This document shows positions 63,248 to 64,000 of a stretch of DNA of 64,000 nucleotides, piece after piece (the stretch's first letter is position 1; the number at the start of each line of letters is the position of its first letter). Below the pieces are notes generated by a model, which searched no databases, had not been told where the DNA came from, and worked only from the letters and a program-made list of their open reading frames with translations. The DNA is from Brevibacillus_D fluminis_A. GTDB lineage: Bacteria > Bacillota > Bacilli > Brevibacillales > Brevibacillaceae. The DNA lies in contig NZ_CM125436.1 in the NCBI RefSeq assembly GCF_052072235.1, positions 4,768,001 to 4,832,000 on the forward strand. Direction: 5' to 3'. Position numbers and translations under genes: made by a program.

Positions 63248-63272
63248 AAAAAACGCCACGCATTCGTGGAGT
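63248..63272 (-). terminator. Orphan terminator-like hairpin
   Basis: On the minus strand CCACG and CGTGG form a short stem followed by CGTTTTTT, yet no minus-strand gene lies upstream (63276-63506). With the plus-strand hairpin GCCGAGC/GCTCGGC (63348-63375) it suggests lost genes. The interval 63173-63506 holds no supported coding sequence. Confidence 0.45.
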
Positions 63273-63506
63273 TTGTGCTGATCATCCTCATTCCAAAATC
63301 GCCAAATCGAACTCGTTACCACGTGTTTGGCCAGGATCACGGAACATGCCGAGCGCTCCTTGGGGGCGGCTCGGCTTCTTTCGCATGAACCAACGTTCCT
63401 GAAAAACTTCCCGGATCGGCAAGGAAGAGATTCCCTTGTTCCCGGGAATCCCACGCCGTTATAGTGATACCATTCGAAATTGATTCATCAGGGAGCGTGT
63501 GTACAA

Positions 63507-63860
63507 ATGAAACGGGAAATGACAAAAACAGCATTATGCATGCTGCTATGCGCCATGCTACTGGGCGCATTTGGCGGATTTGCACAGGCAGCGGAGTCGG
63601 AAACGGCAGCAGCTGTAAGCATTGCGAAGTTTGCCTTGCTTGAGAAAAAATTCGACAAAACCGGCAGCGCGGAATTCAAACCGGATGGCACACGGGACGG
63701 TCATTTTCAAGTGAGCCGTTATAAATCAAAAACGTCCTCGATCGTTTCGGATCAAGGACGTTTACTGTTGAGGCTTCCGCGTGTCGCGAGTTTGATAATG
63801 TGGTATTTTCACCACATAATTCGTCCAAGCAGACGTTGCTCTCTTTGCGTAGAAATATAG
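63507..63860 (+). pseudogene. Secreted protein, probably truncated
   Basis: ATG at 63507 (GGGAG 11 bases upstream) starts a clear signal peptide (KREMTKTALCMLLCAMLLGA, cleavage near FAQAAES). After about 60 residues the frame runs through a perfect hairpin AAACGTCCT/AGGACGTTT (63730-63763) and then through sequence without protein-like character. The mature part is therefore probably cut off by a deletion. Original family not recognised. Confidence 0.5.
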
Positions 63861-63887
63861 CATCCGGTTGAAAAGGAGGTATCCTTC

Positions 63888-64000
63888 ATGAGCAAAACTT
63901 GTCATGTCATTACCTTAAAACGCGGTGAGTGCATTCTGGTGAAAACGCAAAAACGCCGCCGCACACGTAATCGCTGCACCTGCACGTGCCATTGCCGCCG
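63888..64000 (+). CDS. Small Cys/Arg-rich protein (3' end outside window)
   Basis: A strong ribosome site (AAAGGAGG, 8 bases) precedes ATG at 63888. The 37 visible codons read SKTCHVITLKRGECILVKTQ, then KRRRTRN followed by RCTCTCHCR, and continue past the edge. The C-x-C-x-C-x-C run next to an arginine cluster suggests metal binding or a structural spore/coat-type peptide; no family is assigned. Confidence 0.6.
   Translation, partial: MSKTCHVITLKRGECILVKTQKRRRTRNRCTCTCHCR

Overview
The window comes from a Gram-positive, Firmicutes-type genome, most likely Brevibacillus. The 16S rRNA on the minus strand reads like that genus, Shine-Dalgarno sites are strong (GGAGG types), intrinsic terminators are abundant and many genes start with GTG or TTG. 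Genus is inference from the 16S sequence; no search was run.

Left part (1-20340). A partial MFS transporter and a TetR regulator precede a frameshifted surface protein (GLUG repeats plus Ig-like Big2 domains). From 4598 to 19758 lies a phenylacetate (PAA) degradation cluster, all on the minus strand, in three transcription units: paaABCD plus an aldehyde dehydrogenase (8775 to 4598), the repressor gene paaX (9837 to 9010), and a long operon from an EthD-like gene at 19631 through two PaaI thioesterases, an enoyl-CoA hydratase, paaK, paaF, paaG, a split paaH, two thiolases and a thioesterase (to 10007). Each unit has a TATAAT-type promoter overlapped or followed by TNACGT/ACGTNA palindromes, which looks like one PaaX regulon. 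PaaE and a fused PaaZ are not in the window.

20464-25710 is an rRNA operon on the minus strand in the order 16S-5S-23S instead of 16S-23S-5S, with processing stalks, two promoters and a terminator.

25950-33000 holds small-molecule enzymes (alpha/beta hydrolase, two VOC proteins, FMN reductase, amidohydrolase) and a GAF histidine kinase/NarL-type regulator pair. 33088-37631 is the most distinctive locus: a Tm-1-like protein, a stand-alone PEP-hydrolase-type TIM barrel and a cupin form an operon behind a convincing sigma-54 promoter; the adjacent sigma-54 activator carries a second copy of the same TIM barrel as its sensor domain.

37700-48900 mixes a 220-bp inverted-repeat element, gene remnants (monooxygenase, penicillin-binding protein), membrane and hydrolase genes, an FHA/winged-helix regulator, and an RpiR regulator with a LysP-like permease. 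48900-56700 contains a secreted LVIVD-repeat protein, glutaminase, an acetolactate-synthase/aldehyde-dehydrogenase pair and D-serine ammonia-lyase. 56900-64000 has a chemoreceptor, DUF families, a GNAT enzyme and a decayed stretch with truncated genes and orphan terminators, ending in a partial Cys/Arg-rich small protein. No CRISPR array, intact insertion sequence or tRNA gene was seen.
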